From contig CANLMI010000001.1 of NCBI GenBank assembly GCA_947492375.1, forward strand, positions 1,302,001-1,366,000: 64,000 bases of DNA, read 5' to 3'. Each line of letters starts with the position of its first letter. The first letter of the stretch is position 1. The position numbers and the translations under genes are program-made. Source of the DNA: an uncultured Kordiimonas sp. GTDB taxonomy: Bacteria > Pseudomonadota > Alphaproteobacteria > Sphingomonadales > Kordiimonadaceae. Shown here piece by piece: positions 52,125 to 62,851 of the stretch. The notes below the pieces were generated by a model. That model made no database searches. It was not told the DNA's origin and saw nothing but the letters and a program-made list of their open reading frames with translations.

Positions 52125-54416
52125 CTAAATGACGTTAAAACCCTCTTTTACCAAGGGCAAGGTTCGAACGCGGTGGCCCGATGCAGAATATATCGCGTTG
52201 CATACTGCCGGGGCCAGAGGGGTTAGTGCAGGCTCGCCCGCGCCTGTTGGCGGGTTATCACTTTGAATAAAATGTACATCTACGCTAGGTGCTTGCGATA
52301 TCCTAAGAAGCGAATATGTATCAAAGTTCTTTTGCTCTACCCTACCCTGTTTCATTGTTATTTCTTGCTCAAACATCGCACTCAGGCCGTCGATCACAGA
52401 ACCTTGGCACTGGTTTTCCGCCCCGCTTAAATTGATAATTGGCCCAACATCACCCACAACAGTAACATGATGAACTTTGACATCTTTTGTTTCGCTTACA
52501 CTCACTTCAGCAACTTCAGCAAAATAGCCGCCATGACTGAAATGAAAGGCTAACCCTAACCCTCTGCCTTTTGGTAGCGTTCTACCCCAACCCGCTTTCA
52601 ATGCAGCCATTTGAATAACGTCCACCGCCCTTTCAGCATTCAAACTATTCGCATTTTGAGCACCCCTACGTTCAGCGGTTCCAATCATCTCAAGCAAAAA
52701 TTCAAGGTGGTCAACACCCGCAGTCGTTGAAAGCTCATGTAAGAAACTCTGAACCACCCAAGCATGGGTGTTCGAGTTCGGCGCTCGCCACAAACCACAG
52801 CGTGTCTTTAATGGAATTAAAGACTGTGTTAGCTGGAAATTTTCAATAAACGATGCAGGAAACTCTTCCTTTGGCCGCCTCGGCACACCGGCAATCACCG
52901 ATTTTTCGCCGTCTTCACTGAAGGTGATCAAATGATCTCCCCAACGAGTAACCCGTCCATCAGGATCAACGCTTCCTTTAACAGCATGAAACCCACCTAC
53001 GCGGTAAAAATCATGCATCATATCATCTTCACGGCTCCACTGTAGTTTGACAGGAGCGTTTATATATTTGGAAATTGCAGCTGCTTCACAGACACTATCA
53101 TTCACTAACCGGCGCCCAAATCCGCCGCCAGCGCGTGTTTGATTAACAACCACTTTGCTAGCATCCAAACCAACCGTATGTGCAATATTATTAACCGCTC
53201 GCCCTGGTGACTGAGTTGGCGCCCACACTTCGACCCTATCATTGCGGTACCATGCCGTACAATTCTGTGGTTCAAGCGTAGCGTGGGCAATAAAATGATG
53301 GGTATAGAAAGCCTGAATTGATTTAGCAGTATCGCTTACAGCCTCCTCCACAGCCCCCGTTTGATAAAGCGTGTGCTGCGCTGGTTGCGCTTTTAATAAC
53401 CTTGCTTGTTCAATCAGCTCAAACCAATCATCCTTTGAGGCATCGCTTTCATCCCATTCAACTTTCAACTTTTCCTTTGCGCGAAAGGCAGCCCATGTGG
53501 ATGTTGCAACTATGGCCACACCGTTGGATAGTTCAAGTGGATGCCCATTCCCTTCCAGCGGAAACACATGTTTCACATCAGGTAATTTTAAAACCTCATC
53601 GTAATTGGCGTTTTTCACACAGCCACCAATTGCCGGGCACTTTTCATAAACCGCATATAACATGTCAGGCAAGGTCTGATCGATGCCAAAAAGCGGTTGG
53701 CCAGTCACTAGGGCATAATTATCAACCCCTGTAATACGCTTACCTAGTAGTTTAAAATTTTTACGCTTCTTCAATCGTATCTTATTTTTTTCAGGCACTG
53801 GTATGGTCGCTGCTTTATCACCAAGTTGCCCATATGGTATTCTTCTACCCGTCTTTGCATGAATAACATGGCCCAATTCTGTCGAGCATTCACCCAAGGG
53901 CACATTCCATATTTTGGCGGCCGCCGCTCGCAACATATATCGCGCGGCAGCACCAGCATATCGCAAGGCATCATAATTCGTTGCAACAGACCTTGATCCA
54001 CCTGCATTCTGCCGGCCAAAGATACTCTCATCAATCGGCGACTGCTCTACGACGACGTCACGCCAATCGGCGTCTAGCTCCTCAGCAATAATCATCGGTA
54101 AGGAAGTTTTTATTCCCTGCCCAACCTCGGGATTCTTAGAGTAAATAGCGACCTTCCCATCTATGGAAATCCTAATATATGCGTTCAGCTCACTCAGCGT
54201 ATTTGACCTTGCGGCTTTAGACGCTTCACTTAAGTTGAAGACCAACAAAAGCCCTAAGCCTCCTGCCCCCCAAAGCTTTAAAAATGAACGGCGGTTTATG
54301 TCGGGCGATATCATAGCGCTCGAATTCTCAGAAATTCCATGAGCTATAATTGGGTCAATTTCATCTAGGATTTCTTCAAATACACTGGCCTTGGGTGTGG
54401 AAGCTATTTCTTTCAT
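52125..54416 (-). CDS. Molybdenum hydroxylase large subunit (xanthine dehydrogenase/IorB-like), Tat-exported
   Basis: 763 residues. A twin-arginine signal, [18 protein letters not shown] (about residues 41-58), comes after an unusually long acidic N-terminus of about 40 residues. The body has a molybdopterin-cytosine dinucleotide binding loop ([10 protein letters not shown]), and the C-terminus contains [14 protein letters not shown] with the catalytic Glu. Such enzymes hydroxylate N-heterocycles or aldehydes. It overlaps the [2Fe-2S] subunit gene by 4 bases. The absence of a cytochrome c or FAD subunit nearby leaves the electron acceptor open. Confidence 0.85.
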   Translation of the reverse strand: MKEIASTPKASVFEEILDEIDPIIAHGISENSSAMISPDINRRSFLKLWGAGGLGLLLVFNLSEASKAARSNTLSELNAYIRISIDGKVAIYSKNPEVGQGIKTSLPMIIAEELDADWRDVVVEQSPIDESIFGRQNAGGSRSVATNYDALRYAGAAARYMLRAAAAKIWNVPLGECSTELGHVIHAKTGRRIPYGQLGDKAATIPVPEKNKIRLKKRKNFKLLGKRITGVDNYALVTGQPLFGIDQTLPDMLYAVYEKCPAIGGCVKNANYDEVLKLPDVKHVFPLEGNGHPLELSNGVAIVATSTWAAFRAKEKLKVEWDESDASKDDWFELIEQARLLKAQPAQHTLYQTGAVEEAVSDTAKSIQAFYTHHFIAHATLEPQNCTAWYRNDRVEVWAPTQSPGRAVNNIAHTVGLDASKVVVNQTRAGGGFGRRLVNDSVCEAAAISKYINAPVKLQWSREDDMMHDFYRVGGFHAVKGSVDPDGRVTRWGDHLITFSEDGEKSVIAGVPRRPKEEFPASFIENFQLTQSLIPLKTRCGLWRAPNSNTHAWVVQSFLHELSTTAGVDHLEFLLEMIGTAERRGAQNANSLNAERAVDVIQMAALKAGWGRTLPKGRGLGLAFHFSHGGYFAEVAEVSVSETKDVKVHHVTVVGDVGPIINLSGAENQCQGSVIDGLSAMFEQEITMKQGRVEQKNFDTYSLLRISQAPSVDVHFIQSDNPPTGAGEPALTPLAPAVCNAIYSASGHRVRTLPLVKEGFNVI

Positions 54417-54901
54417 TCTATACCTCCCCTTTTATTGTATGTATTTGCCGCGACACGAACAGCAGCTCTGATACGATTATAGGTGCCACACCGACAGTAA
54501 TTGCCTTCCAAGGCATTATCAATTTCTTCATCACTGGGATCAGGGTTTTCTGCTAGCAGAGCAGCCGCCGACATGATTTGACCTGCCTGACAGTAACCGC
54601 ATTGAGCGACATCTTTTTCAATCCAGGCTTTCTGAAGTGGGTGTAATGCCCCGCCTTCTGCGGCCAAACCTTCAATTGTCATGATTTTTTGATCACCTAC
54701 TGCCGACACAGGGAAGGAACATGATCGAGCTGCTATCCCATCTATATGCATGGTACAGGCGCCGCAAGCCGCAATACCACATCCATATTTGGTGCCAACC
54801 AACCCCAAAGCATCACGTAATACCCAAAGAAGTGGCGTTTCTTCTTCCACTTCTTCTACAAAATGCCTTTTGCCATTCACATCTAGCATGTAATCAGGCA
54901 C
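54413..54901 (-). CDS. [2Fe-2S] subunit of the molybdenum hydroxylase (IorA-like)
   Basis: 162 residues from GTG 54901, with GGAGG seven bases upstream. The plant-type ferredoxin motif [15 protein letters not shown] with a later C in RSCSF ligates the first cluster; [12 protein letters not shown] and YCRCGTY ligate the second. It passes electrons from the molybdenum centre. Upstream of and co-translated with the large subunit, which carries the Tat signal for both (piggy-back export). Confidence 0.9.
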   Translation of the reverse strand: MPDYMLDVNGKRHFVEEVEEETPLLWVLRDALGLVGTKYGCGIAACGACTMHIDGIAARSCSFPVSAVGDQKIMTIEGLAAEGGALHPLQKAWIEKDVAQCGYCQAGQIMSAAALLAENPDPSDEEIDNALEGNYCRCGTYNRIRAAVRVAANTYNKRGGIE

Positions 54902-55368
54902 AAACCGCCTCCATATCGCTCAAAACAGATTAGAAAAATAAATACAGTGGACGGCAAAAAAAAATGCCTTTGCGGCAAAACGTTGTACTGTAAAGTTGAG
55001 CGGAACTTACAATAAAATGAATGGTGCCTACACACACGATCTGCAAGCTTACCGAATGGTCTAAATCCATCTATAGCTTTAGTCTTTGGAATAAGGGTTA
55101 TTCGTTATCGAATGTTTTTAAAATGGCGGCCTTTTGAAGGTTTTTCAGATATTTACTATGCCGAATGCATGAGTTCTTTACCAAAAACATTTAGCTGACC
55201 TTGGCCAAAATTAGGCGTCTAAAGTCAAGGAAATAGCCTTTGTAGATCACATTATCCATACTGCAACATCAACCAAACAATATCTACTCTTATAAGATTA
55301 GCTCTGAATAGCTTCATAAGTTTCATCAAAACTACTATGTGACCGGATATCCTCATATTACGGTTAAA
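54902..55368. other. Intergenic region upstream of the hydroxylase operon
   Basis: About 470 bases with no gene. An A9 run lies near 54957 and GGC-rich short pieces near 54965-54990; the rest is unremarkable. It must hold the promoter of the iorA-like gene. Confidence 0.5.
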
Positions 55369-56205
55369 TCACGGTAAATTAACCCTGAGGCTAGAACGAT
55401 ACTTCCTGCTACACGGAATATTTTGATTGTCATTCATCGTCAAAACGAGGCCTCCTTCACCATCCGATTGTAGATCTTGAATCCCATCTAAATTTACAAT
55501 GTAAGATCTATGTACACGGGCGAAATTCACCCCCGCTTCACTTAAGCAGGTTTCCATATCTTTGAGAGTACCACGCACTAGATACTGGTTAGCGCTTGTT
55601 TTTATATCCAGATAGTTCATGCCAGACTTTATCCACAGAATATCTCTACCGTGCACAAAGACCGTACGGCCATTCGACTTTAACGTTATGCGCTTGGTTT
55701 CTTTCGCCTCTTGAGTGGCCGCGGCTAGCTCTTGTCGTGCGTTATAAAGTTGTAGACCTAAAGTATAAAAGGCAATCGATCCCACATAAAATAATAGGAT
55801 TTTCCTATATTCATAGACCACCTCCTGAAGCCAGTCAGGGCCAAAATTATAAGCCTCACCAAAACAGAAGGGCAATAAGAAATGCCTGAGTGCTATCATC
55901 AGCACAATGACGAAAACAGCTACAATCATGCTCGACACGGCATGAATCCATAGGGCAGTTTTCATGCTGGCTATATCTAAGGGAAACCGCTGATTGATAT
56001 ATGATATGATCGGCAGAGATAGTGCTAACGCTAAAATTGCTGTCCCTTCAACGACAAAGATATATAGAAAATCTGGTGCAAGGTTTTGCCGCGTTTTTTC
56101 CGTTGCAAGAGACAAGACATCAACAACCATGAAAGCAAGTAAAAAGCCCAGAATATAAACCGTTACTTTCCTTTGCATTGCGACGTTACCTCTATGATTT
56201 ATCAT
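55369..56205 (-). CDS. Membrane-bound LytTR family transcriptional regulator
   Basis: 278 residues from ATG 56205 with CAGGAG upstream (ATG 56178 with AGAGGT is a possible alternative). Four membrane segments (about 12-32, 45-65, 82-106, 128-155) are followed by a short coiled coil and a LytTR DNA-binding domain (ITLKSNGRTVFVHGRDILWIKSGMNYLDI, RVHRSYIVNLDGI). Such one-component regulators respond to an unknown envelope signal. The gene stands alone; it may control the nearby hydroxylase or acyltransferase genes. Confidence 0.82.
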   Translation of the reverse strand: MINHRGNVAMQRKVTVYILGFLLAFMVVDVLSLATEKTRQNLAPDFLYIFVVEGTAILALALSLPIISYINQRFPLDIASMKTALWIHAVSSMIVAVFVIVLMIALRHFLLPFCFGEAYNFGPDWLQEVVYEYRKILLFYVGSIAFYTLGLQLYNARQELAAATQEAKETKRITLKSNGRTVFVHGRDILWIKSGMNYLDIKTSANQYLVRGTLKDMETCLSEAGVNFARVHRSYIVNLDGIQDLQSDGEGGLVLTMNDNQNIPCSRKYRSSLRVNLP

Positions 56206-56675
56206 CAAACTCCTGCCTCTGAACAATAGTAAAACTTATCTTAGCTCATACTGAAAACTTGTACCGAGAAGTATCTCAAACGACGAGAAAAGTCTTCCGC
56301 CGAATAACCCTAATTAGCCGTTATTAAACACAAACCGAATGGATTTGACCCTGATCATGCCGATGATCGGCACCATGGTATTGCAGTCCCTAATAGTGAT
56401 CGTATGTAGAAACAAATGCAAATATTCGCATCGTCAAAAACAGTAATAGTAACAGCTAATTCAGTCACACTAACAGGAGATACTCATGCGTATTGGAGTA
56501 AGGCTTTCCTCAATATTATCAACACTGATCACATATTTTGTAGTTAGTCATTTTGGGAACTCTCAGTGATTCATGTTTTCAGATCATTATGGGTTACCCT
56601 AATGAACAAACATATTTTTCAAAGAAATAAATTCATCATACTCACTGAAAATATAACGAAAAAAGAAACTATCCG
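56206..56675. other. Divergent intergenic region
   Basis: About 470 bases between the LytTR and acyltransferase genes. It holds one short frame with a good ribosome site (56486-56569) and otherwise nothing recognised. Confidence 0.5.
56486..56569 (+). CDS. Possible 27-residue membrane peptide
   Basis: ATG at 56486 is preceded by AACAGGAGATACTC, a good ribosome site. The product MRIGVRLSSILSTLITYFVV with seven more residues is hydrophobic with two N-terminal arginines, so it could be a small membrane peptide. It could also be the leftover signal-peptide start of a lost gene. Coding is not proven. Confidence 0.3.
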   Translation: MRIGVRLSSILSTLITYFVVSHFGNSQ

Positions 56676-57836
56676 ATGCACACTAACACTCAACCCATGA
56701 GCTGTGATCGCAGATATGATTTAGATTGGCTTCGCGTTATCGCGTTTGGCCTTCTTATTCTCTATCACATAGGCATGTTTTATGTGCATTGGGATTGGCA
56801 TGTAAAAAGTCAGTATGCTGGCCTTGGTGCCGAGCCATTAATGCAGATTATAAATCCGTGGCGATTAGCCTTGCTATTCTTCATTTCGGGTATTGCCGTG
56901 AGGTTCGCATCCGATAAGGCAGAGTCTCACTTAAAATTTGCGGGGCTTCGCTTGAAGCATTTAGGCTTACCCATTCTAATGGGAATAACCGTGATCGTTG
57001 CACCCCAGGCATATTTGGAGCTTCGCCAAACAAATGAAATTGCATCCGGATTTCCAACATTCTGGCCAGAGTATTTGAACTTCTCACAAACATTTTCAAT
57101 AATCACCCCAACATGGAATCATCTATGGTATATCGTTTATCTGTTGGTTTACATTCTGACAGTAACGCCTCTATTTCCTATATTGCGCTCCTTTTCAAAC
57201 GGGGTTGTCAGTAAAATAATATCTTGGATATCTAAAAACCCTATCTCGCTCCTTCTTTTAATGCCGCTTCCATTCTTTCTCTTCGAGTTAACCTTAAGCC
57301 CATATTTTCCGGTTACGCACGCCCTTATCGATGATTGGGCACACCATGCCCATCGGTTCACAATCTTCCTGATGGGCTACTTCGTCGCCAAGCATACTGA
57401 TTTCTGGGCGCAGATTGCAAAGTCATGGCCGTATGCACTTGCTATAGCAATTTGTATTTGCACCTTGAGACTTTACCTGATGACAGGTTATCTTGAAACC
57501 TATCAATCTCTCTTCGAAATGCCATTGCGTCCTATCACTATGTTTCTTCTCACCATTTACGCATGGTCATCCATAGTTGCGCTCTTGGGTATTAGTCAAC
57601 GTTGGTTAAATCGATCCAGCCGGGTATTATCGTACCTTACGAACGCGGTATTCTTCTATTATATAATACACCAGACGATCATCATAATCGCAGGCTATAC
57701 GCTTACTTCATACGGGTTCGGCCCACTCATTGAATTTAGCCTTGTGCTTATATTAACATTAGGTGGGTGCGGGTTGGGATATGAGACCTTACGCAGGCTA
57801 CCAATGGGAGCTTCGTTTTTCGGAATCAAATCATAA
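56676..57836 (+). CDS. Acyltransferase 3 family integral membrane protein
   Basis: 386 residues, about ten hydrophobic segments. The N-terminal YDLDWLRVIAFGLLILYHIGMFYV is the acyltransferase_3 pattern with the conserved His after the first helix, then NPWRLALLFFISGIAVRF and NHLWYIVYLLVYIL. It transfers acyl groups to sugars or lipids, as OpgC or O-antigen acylases do; the target is unknown. ATG 56697 is an alternative start; ribosome sites are weak for both. Confidence 0.8.
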   Translation: MHTNTQPMSCDRRYDLDWLRVIAFGLLILYHIGMFYVHWDWHVKSQYAGLGAEPLMQIINPWRLALLFFISGIAVRFASDKAESHLKFAGLRLKHLGLPILMGITVIVAPQAYLELRQTNEIASGFPTFWPEYLNFSQTFSIITPTWNHLWYIVYLLVYILTVTPLFPILRSFSNGVVSKIISWISKNPISLLLLMPLPFFLFELTLSPYFPVTHALIDDWAHHAHRFTIFLMGYFVAKHTDFWAQIAKSWPYALAIAICICTLRLYLMTGYLETYQSLFEMPLRPITMFLLTIYAWSSIVALLGISQRWLNRSSRVLSYLTNAVFFYYIIHQTIIIIAGYTLTSYGFGPLIEFSLVLILTLGGCGLGYETLRRLPMGASFFGIKS

Positions 57837-58520
57837 TTTGGTTCAACAACTACTGGCGTTAATTTTACTTAGGCAAAATACCCCACAAATATACCAATTA
57901 TAAGCCTTCGATTACGATGGTTGCTGGAATATGCATGAGTTACACTCGAATATCTTGAAATGACTGTTATCTAATGCTTATTCAAAAATACGGATTTTCA
58001 CCTTCGAAACTCCCGGTAATAATACTCTCTCTTGCAAACGACCTTCAACTTGAAATTCTAAAACACCTCCAGTTTGCTACTCTAAAACCTTGCAAATAGC
58101 GTTCAGTGTTTCAAGGCGCACCGCCCTTGCCTTGCCCTTTTTAGAATGGAAAGGTTTTGCACTGTGATACCTATTCGATTTGCCAACATGACATCTAAAT
58201 TAATCATTATAGCCATGCTAAATCGTTAATATCTGTTCTTCTTGCAAATCAACCGTTTCATGAATTACCCGGGAAATGAGTACGATAACACTGCCAAGAA
58301 AAAGAAGAACAAATCAGGTGACAGAGAATAATACTATACCCGCTATCCATGCGGTCAGCTCCGAAATGCACTCCTCTCATAGAAGTAGCCCTCAAGAAGC
58401 TTCACATATCTGTGATGTCTATTTACATATATCAAATTGATATATACTTAGCAGAAAGTGCTTGAAACTTAGGCGCTTATAAAAACTAAAATATAGCTAC
58501 GACAGTTAAGAGGAGACATT
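57837..58520. other. Long gene-free region with an inverted repeat
   Basis: About 680 bases. No convincing gene or RNA is seen. A 19-bp inverted repeat lies at 58427-58445 in the upstream region of the following operon. Confidence 0.45.
58427..58445. promoter_or_regulatory. Perfect 19-bp inverted repeat, possible operator
   Basis: ATATATCAA and TTGATATAT pair perfectly around one central A, 75 bases before the serine-hydrolase-fold gene. A dimeric regulator could bind it. AT-rich composition lowers its weight. Confidence 0.35.
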
Positions 58521-59735
58521 ATGGCTAACTTAAAAGCCGCTATTCGTCGAATAGCAACCACAGGACTTATATTAAGTTCTGTACCCGTTTATGCACTTTC
58601 GTCTGCCAATGAAAACCAAACATACGAAGTTCCCGCAAAAAAACTAGAGAGTTTTTTAACTGATTATATCACCGACAATTTTTCCGGCACATTTCTAATC
58701 GCTCAAAACGGCAAAATACTTCATGCACAAGGGTATGGTTTTGCGAACAAGGAACAAAATACACCGAACGCGCTGAATACAGTTTTTGAAACTGGAGCGC
58801 TTACACGTTATTTTACCGCAACAGCTATTCTAAAACTGGTAGAACAAAACAAACTTTCGCTAGATGATACACTTTCTGAATTATTTGATAATGTGCCTGA
58901 TGACAAACAAAGCATCACTATCCATCATTTACTGACCCATACATCGGGTTTGATTGGTGATGATGAATTGAATGCCTTTGTACAGGTTGATTCAGATACC
59001 TTTTTAAAGGACGTACTTTCCACAGATAACAGTTTTAATCCAGCCATCTATTTACCGACTTTTACCTTCAAACCCGGTGACCGGGTGATCACCTTCAGCG
59101 AAGGCTATAGCCTTTTGGCGCTTATTGTAGAACAGCGCTCTGGTCAGCCTTTTGAAACATTTCTAAACGATCAGATTTTCAAGCCTGCTGGTATCAAGAA
59201 TACCGGTTACCAATTGCCTGACTGGAAACCGGAACAGTTGGCAGATGGTTATGCTGGTGAAGCCGGCGAAAATAAGGGCAATCTAGTGGACCGTTTGGCT
59301 AAAAAAGATAAATTACCCCTTTATTTGCAAGGTAGCATAGGTCTCATGTCGACAGTAGAGGACATTTATGCATGGCATCAGGCGCTTTATGCCGGAAAAA
59401 TATTGCGTGAGGACCTAGTTGAGCTTCTTAATACACGCCATATCGGTGCAGCTGTATCCAGTGAGGCAGATGTTGATTATGGCTATGGTATTTATCTAAC
59501 GGAAACATGGACCGGAACAGACTGGATTGCTAACGGGCCTTCTCCAACCGCGAGGCGTAATATCCCAGGTTTTATAACCAGATACCATTATCTACCAGAT
59601 GACGATATAGTCCTCATTTACGGCAGTAATACTGAGCTCGACCGCGAATTTAACGATACAATCCGTCAGTTGGTTCGTGTTCTTTTAGAATCCGGTTATG
59701 AACCAGCAACTGCCAGCGCCGATATTCAGCAATAA
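58521..59735 (+). CDS. Beta-lactamase-fold serine hydrolase homologue lacking catalytic residues
   Basis: 404 residues. Signal peptide 1-25. The fold is of class C/CubicO type: FSGTFLIAQNGKILHAQGYGFANKE, FETGALTRYFTATAILKLVEQ, HHLLTHTSGL, GYSLLALIVEQRSGQPFETFL. Where SxxK is expected the protein has A-L-T-R (Ser to Ala, Lys to Arg); the YxN motif is F-S-E; no HxG/KTG-like motif is seen near the C-terminus. It probably does not hydrolyse anything and may bind a ligand. GAGGAG precedes the ATG. The gene lies 11 bases before an alpha/beta-hydrolase lipoprotein gene. Confidence 0.8.
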   Translation: MANLKAAIRRIATTGLILSSVPVYALSSANENQTYEVPAKKLESFLTDYITDNFSGTFLIAQNGKILHAQGYGFANKEQNTPNALNTVFETGALTRYFTATAILKLVEQNKLSLDDTLSELFDNVPDDKQSITIHHLLTHTSGLIGDDELNAFVQVDSDTFLKDVLSTDNSFNPAIYLPTFTFKPGDRVITFSEGYSLLALIVEQRSGQPFETFLNDQIFKPAGIKNTGYQLPDWKPEQLADGYAGEAGENKGNLVDRLAKKDKLPLYLQGSIGLMSTVEDIYAWHQALYAGKILREDLVELLNTRHIGAAVSSEADVDYGYGIYLTETWTGTDWIANGPSPTARRNIPGFITRYHYLPDDDIVLIYGSNTELDREFNDTIRQLVRVLLESGYEPATASADIQQ

Positions 59736-59746
59736 GGGAATGAACA

Positions 59747-60679
59747 ATGCATAAAGTATCAAAAATCTTCATTTCTCTGCTAATCCTGTTAGCTGTTGCA
59801 GCGTGTGGTGGTGGTAGTGAGACCTATTTTGCCGGTAACACTCATGTAAAACGTAGCTCTGTAACATCAGAAACCGAAGCAGGCACATTTGATGTGTCAT
59901 ATCTCACATCCGGTAGCGCTGGTCGCCGTGTAATTTTCCTGCATGGAACGCCGGGTGCAGCGAGTGATTATTATCGTTTAATCCGTAATGCACCCACCGA
60001 TATTGAATATCTTGTAATTGACAGGCCTGGTTACGGAGAGACCACACCTTATAAACTACTTGCTTCGCTTGAAAACCAAGCAGATGCAATTGCGCCCCTA
60101 TTAATCGAGAAAAACAACCAAAAACCAATTATTGTTGGGCATTCATCTGGTAGCCCAATTGCAGCAATGGTTGCACTCCGTCATGGTGATAAGATTGGTG
60201 GTTTGATGTTAACCTCTGCATCGCTTGATCCGGCGCTCGAGCCTGATCCTTTATTTGTGCAGAAATTAGGAAACGCTCCTATTATTTCATGGTTTGTGCC
60301 GAAAGATATTAAAATTATCAACAAAGAGCTGCTCGCCTTGCCGAAACAACTCGAAGCCATGCAGCCTCAACTCAGTAACATCACAGCGCCGACCATTATT
60401 ATGCACGGTACAGCAGACGTGTTGGTACCATTCGGTAATGTCGCTTATATAGAAAAACATATTACCAATGCTTCTCATCGCGAAACGGTCGCCATCGAAG
60501 GCCTTGGACATGAGGTTCCATGGCAACGCGAGATTATGTTCAACAAAGCTATTCGTAAACTGGTTGATGAAAAGTATGACACTCCGACATCTAATATCAG
60601 GATTGATCGCCGGCATTGGTTATTACAATCCCAAACCCGTAATGAAATTAGGGATCCAAAAAACCGCAAGGAAAAATAG
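59747..60679 (+). CDS. Alpha/beta-hydrolase lipoprotein
   Basis: 310 residues. Lipobox AVAAC at residues 16-20 after a hydrophobic lead, followed by GGGS. Oxyanion part HGTPGAASDYYRLI, nucleophile Ser in GHSSGSP, Asp in HGTADVLVPF, His in GLGHEVPW: complete triad. It is probably an outer-membrane or inner-membrane lipoprotein esterase/lipase. The C-terminal 35 residues are basic and may be disordered. It is co-transcribed with the dead serine-hydrolase homologue. Confidence 0.85.
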   Translation: MHKVSKIFISLLILLAVAACGGGSETYFAGNTHVKRSSVTSETEAGTFDVSYLTSGSAGRRVIFLHGTPGAASDYYRLIRNAPTDIEYLVIDRPGYGETTPYKLLASLENQADAIAPLLIEKNNQKPIIVGHSSGSPIAAMVALRHGDKIGGLMLTSASLDPALEPDPLFVQKLGNAPIISWFVPKDIKIINKELLALPKQLEAMQPQLSNITAPTIIMHGTADVLVPFGNVAYIEKHITNASHRETVAIEGLGHEVPWQREIMFNKAIRKLVDEKYDTPTSNIRIDRRHWLLQSQTRNEIRDPKNRKEK

Positions 60680-60718
60680 ATACGTAAAAGCATCAGCTAA
60701 ATACCTGACACGTAAATT

Positions 60719-60743
60719 AACCGGACCCATAAGTGGTCCGGTT
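60719..60743 (+). terminator. Terminator after the alpha/beta-hydrolase gene
   Basis: AACCGGACC (60719-60727) and GGTCCGGTT (60735-60743) form a perfect 9-bp GC-rich stem with a 7-base loop; a short T-run (TTT) follows, 40 bases after the stop codon. Confidence 0.65.
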
Positions 60744-60970
60744 TACTAGATAGGTTTCTTGTTGAATGGCTCTTTATCCCAAATTGTCCGTCGTCGAATG
60801 ATTTGGATTTACAGTTTCTAAAAACTCTAACCCTTAGACTTAAGTCATTGCTATATTTAAAGTATCCCTAGTTTTACTCATATGCTTTATCGCTCCAAAT
60901 AGATATATGGAGTGATAAAATAAAACACTGAGCCAAACCGCAATCGCCTGAAGAGCGATAAAAGCTAAAC

Positions 60971-62704
60971 CTAATTAAGCAATTCAAGTAGTTCTTTAGC
61001 CGTCGAATTGCTTGGATGAAAAGTAAGGCATAATTTATAAAAATTACGCGCGCCATGCGCATTGCCTTGCGTCGATGCGTGTTTGCCAGCTGCAATTAAG
61101 TTTCGTGCGGATAACAGATTAGAGTTTGGCCTTATCTTTTGCCAGTTCTGATAAGCAGCAAGAGCTTCCGTAAAGTTGTTCTTGATTGCTACCTCAAAAG
61201 GGAGAAGTTCGTTATCTAATAACTTCTTAAGTGGATAGCTGATCAAACCACTATCTTCTCGTGTGAACGCAAGATATGCCGCATTATCTTCGGGGTTGAT
61301 CTGAAAACTAACCTCACTGTTTGTAAGTTGATCGATCTTAAAGTTACCACCCCCTATATAAATCAACTTCTTAGAGGCACTGCGCCCAATAGAGTTTTGA
61401 AGCAATAACTTGCCATCAACTTCCTTAATATTGATCACTTCATTAAATGGTGACCAATACCCCTGGTTCATGTTTTCGTAGTTACCTACGATCTTATTAA
61501 CAACTTCATTTGAAGGGGTATTATGACTAGGTATGATGGGTTTCGCCCATCCAAGCACTTTAATCGTATCATTGATAACCGCATTTATAGCAGGCACCCG
61601 AACGCGGTGTACGCCGTTACCAAAAACAATAATAGCTTTGCCTCCTGTCATGGTCGCCATAACAGCTCCTCCAATGCCTGTATTATATCCAAGATGGGAG
61701 AACCAGTCTAAATTCCCTTCCGCTTGATTGCGTGCCCATCCCAGGCTCCAGCCTCCGGCTTTATGAAGCGTTTGCAAACGAGTTGTTGTTTCGGCAACCC
61801 TTCGGGAAATAACTATCGATTTCTTTCCCGCAAGGGCCTTTTGCATATCAATGACAAGTTTTGCCATATCAGTTGCGTTGGTCCACATACCAGACGCAGC
61901 AGTCTGTGGGTAGATTGGTATCCCTCCTAGACCAACAAGTGTCTGGTCATAACTATGGGCTTTCGCCACGTTTTTGAGGAACTTAGGGTGGCCTAATTGA
62001 TACATGGTCGTATTGGCCATACCTAAAGGCTTAAAGAGCTTTTCTTGAGCCAGTGCCGCAAGAGATTTTCCAGTTGCGTCTTCGATTGCTACTTGAGCAA
62101 TGATAAATCCACCGCCACTATACTTAAACCGTGTTCCGGGTTTCCACATGATAGCTATCGGATCTTCAGTGCGCTGTAGTTTTTGACCGTCAAGACTCTC
62201 AAGGAGTGTGGGAACATCGTCACCAGGAAAATAGTCGGCGAAACCGCTCTGCGACGTGCCTGCAGTGTGACTAAGCAAATGCCGCAACGTTACAGGGGTA
62301 TCTTTGGTATAATTAGACAAAGGAAGCTGCCAACGTTTTAGATAGGTACTCACTGGTGCATCTAGGTTTACGATGCCCTCTTCAGCTAACATAGCGATCA
62401 CAATGCCGGTAACTGCTTTCGAGATAGACGCCGCCGAAAAAGCCGTTTCAATATCAATTTTTTTGTTTGTACCAAATTCTCTTAGACCAACGGTTTCAGT
62501 GTGAATAATTTCATAATTATCGACGATCGCGACACTCATACCAGTCAGCCTATGTTGGCTAATAATTTTCTCATAGTCTGTAAAATTATTTTGCATGTCA
62601 GCATATGCCTTAGGAGTAGTAGCTAATAGTAGGCTTGTGGCAATAATGCGTAATATTTGAAGAAGTAGATGTTTTTTTGGGAAAGGTAGTACTGAAGCCT
62701 TCAT
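60971..62704 (-). CDS. Beta-lactamase-fold serine hydrolase with helical C-terminus
   Basis: 577 residues. Signal peptide about 1-36. Catalytic SxxK is SISK in FSAASISKAVTGIVIAM; YxG motif in RFKYSGGGFIIAQVAIE; HLLSHTAGTSQSGFADYFPGDD follows the usual order. Beyond about residue 380 there is a beta domain and then a helical region (about 495-575) with TPR-like pairs (NFTEALAAYQNWQKIRP, GARNFYKLCLTFHPS). Secreted, substrate unknown. It resembles the 29.4-31 kb hydrolase in domain order. Confidence 0.83.
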   Translation of the reverse strand: MKASVLPFPKKHLLLQILRIIATSLLLATTPKAYADMQNNFTDYEKIISQHRLTGMSVAIVDNYEIIHTETVGLREFGTNKKIDIETAFSAASISKAVTGIVIAMLAEEGIVNLDAPVSTYLKRWQLPLSNYTKDTPVTLRHLLSHTAGTSQSGFADYFPGDDVPTLLESLDGQKLQRTEDPIAIMWKPGTRFKYSGGGFIIAQVAIEDATGKSLAALAQEKLFKPLGMANTTMYQLGHPKFLKNVAKAHSYDQTLVGLGGIPIYPQTAASGMWTNATDMAKLVIDMQKALAGKKSIVISRRVAETTTRLQTLHKAGGWSLGWARNQAEGNLDWFSHLGYNTGIGGAVMATMTGGKAIIVFGNGVHRVRVPAINAVINDTIKVLGWAKPIIPSHNTPSNEVVNKIVGNYENMNQGYWSPFNEVINIKEVDGKLLLQNSIGRSASKKLIYIGGGNFKIDQLTNSEVSFQINPEDNAAYLAFTREDSGLISYPLKKLLDNELLPFEVAIKNNFTEALAAYQNWQKIRPNSNLLSARNLIAAGKHASTQGNAHGARNFYKLCLTFHPSNSTAKELLELLN

Positions 62705-62851
62705 TTTGTTGTCTCGCTGTTATGCTAGTTTGTTTCTTAGAGATAAGATTAAGGCTTTCCATAGGTAAATCATGTGGTTATCTAGGATCGGTAGTGTATT
62801 TTCTGTCAATGGCATGAAATGTAAGGATAGAATGCTTTGGGTGCATGTAAG

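Noticed and set aside
54955-54990. A9 run and GGC-rich pieces upstream of the hydroxylase operon as a possible terminator or RNA
   Set aside because: No stable stem was found beside the run.
57837-58426. Possible small RNA or broken gene in the 680-base gap
   Set aside because: No consistent frame, hairpin with U-tract or family sequence could be found by reading.
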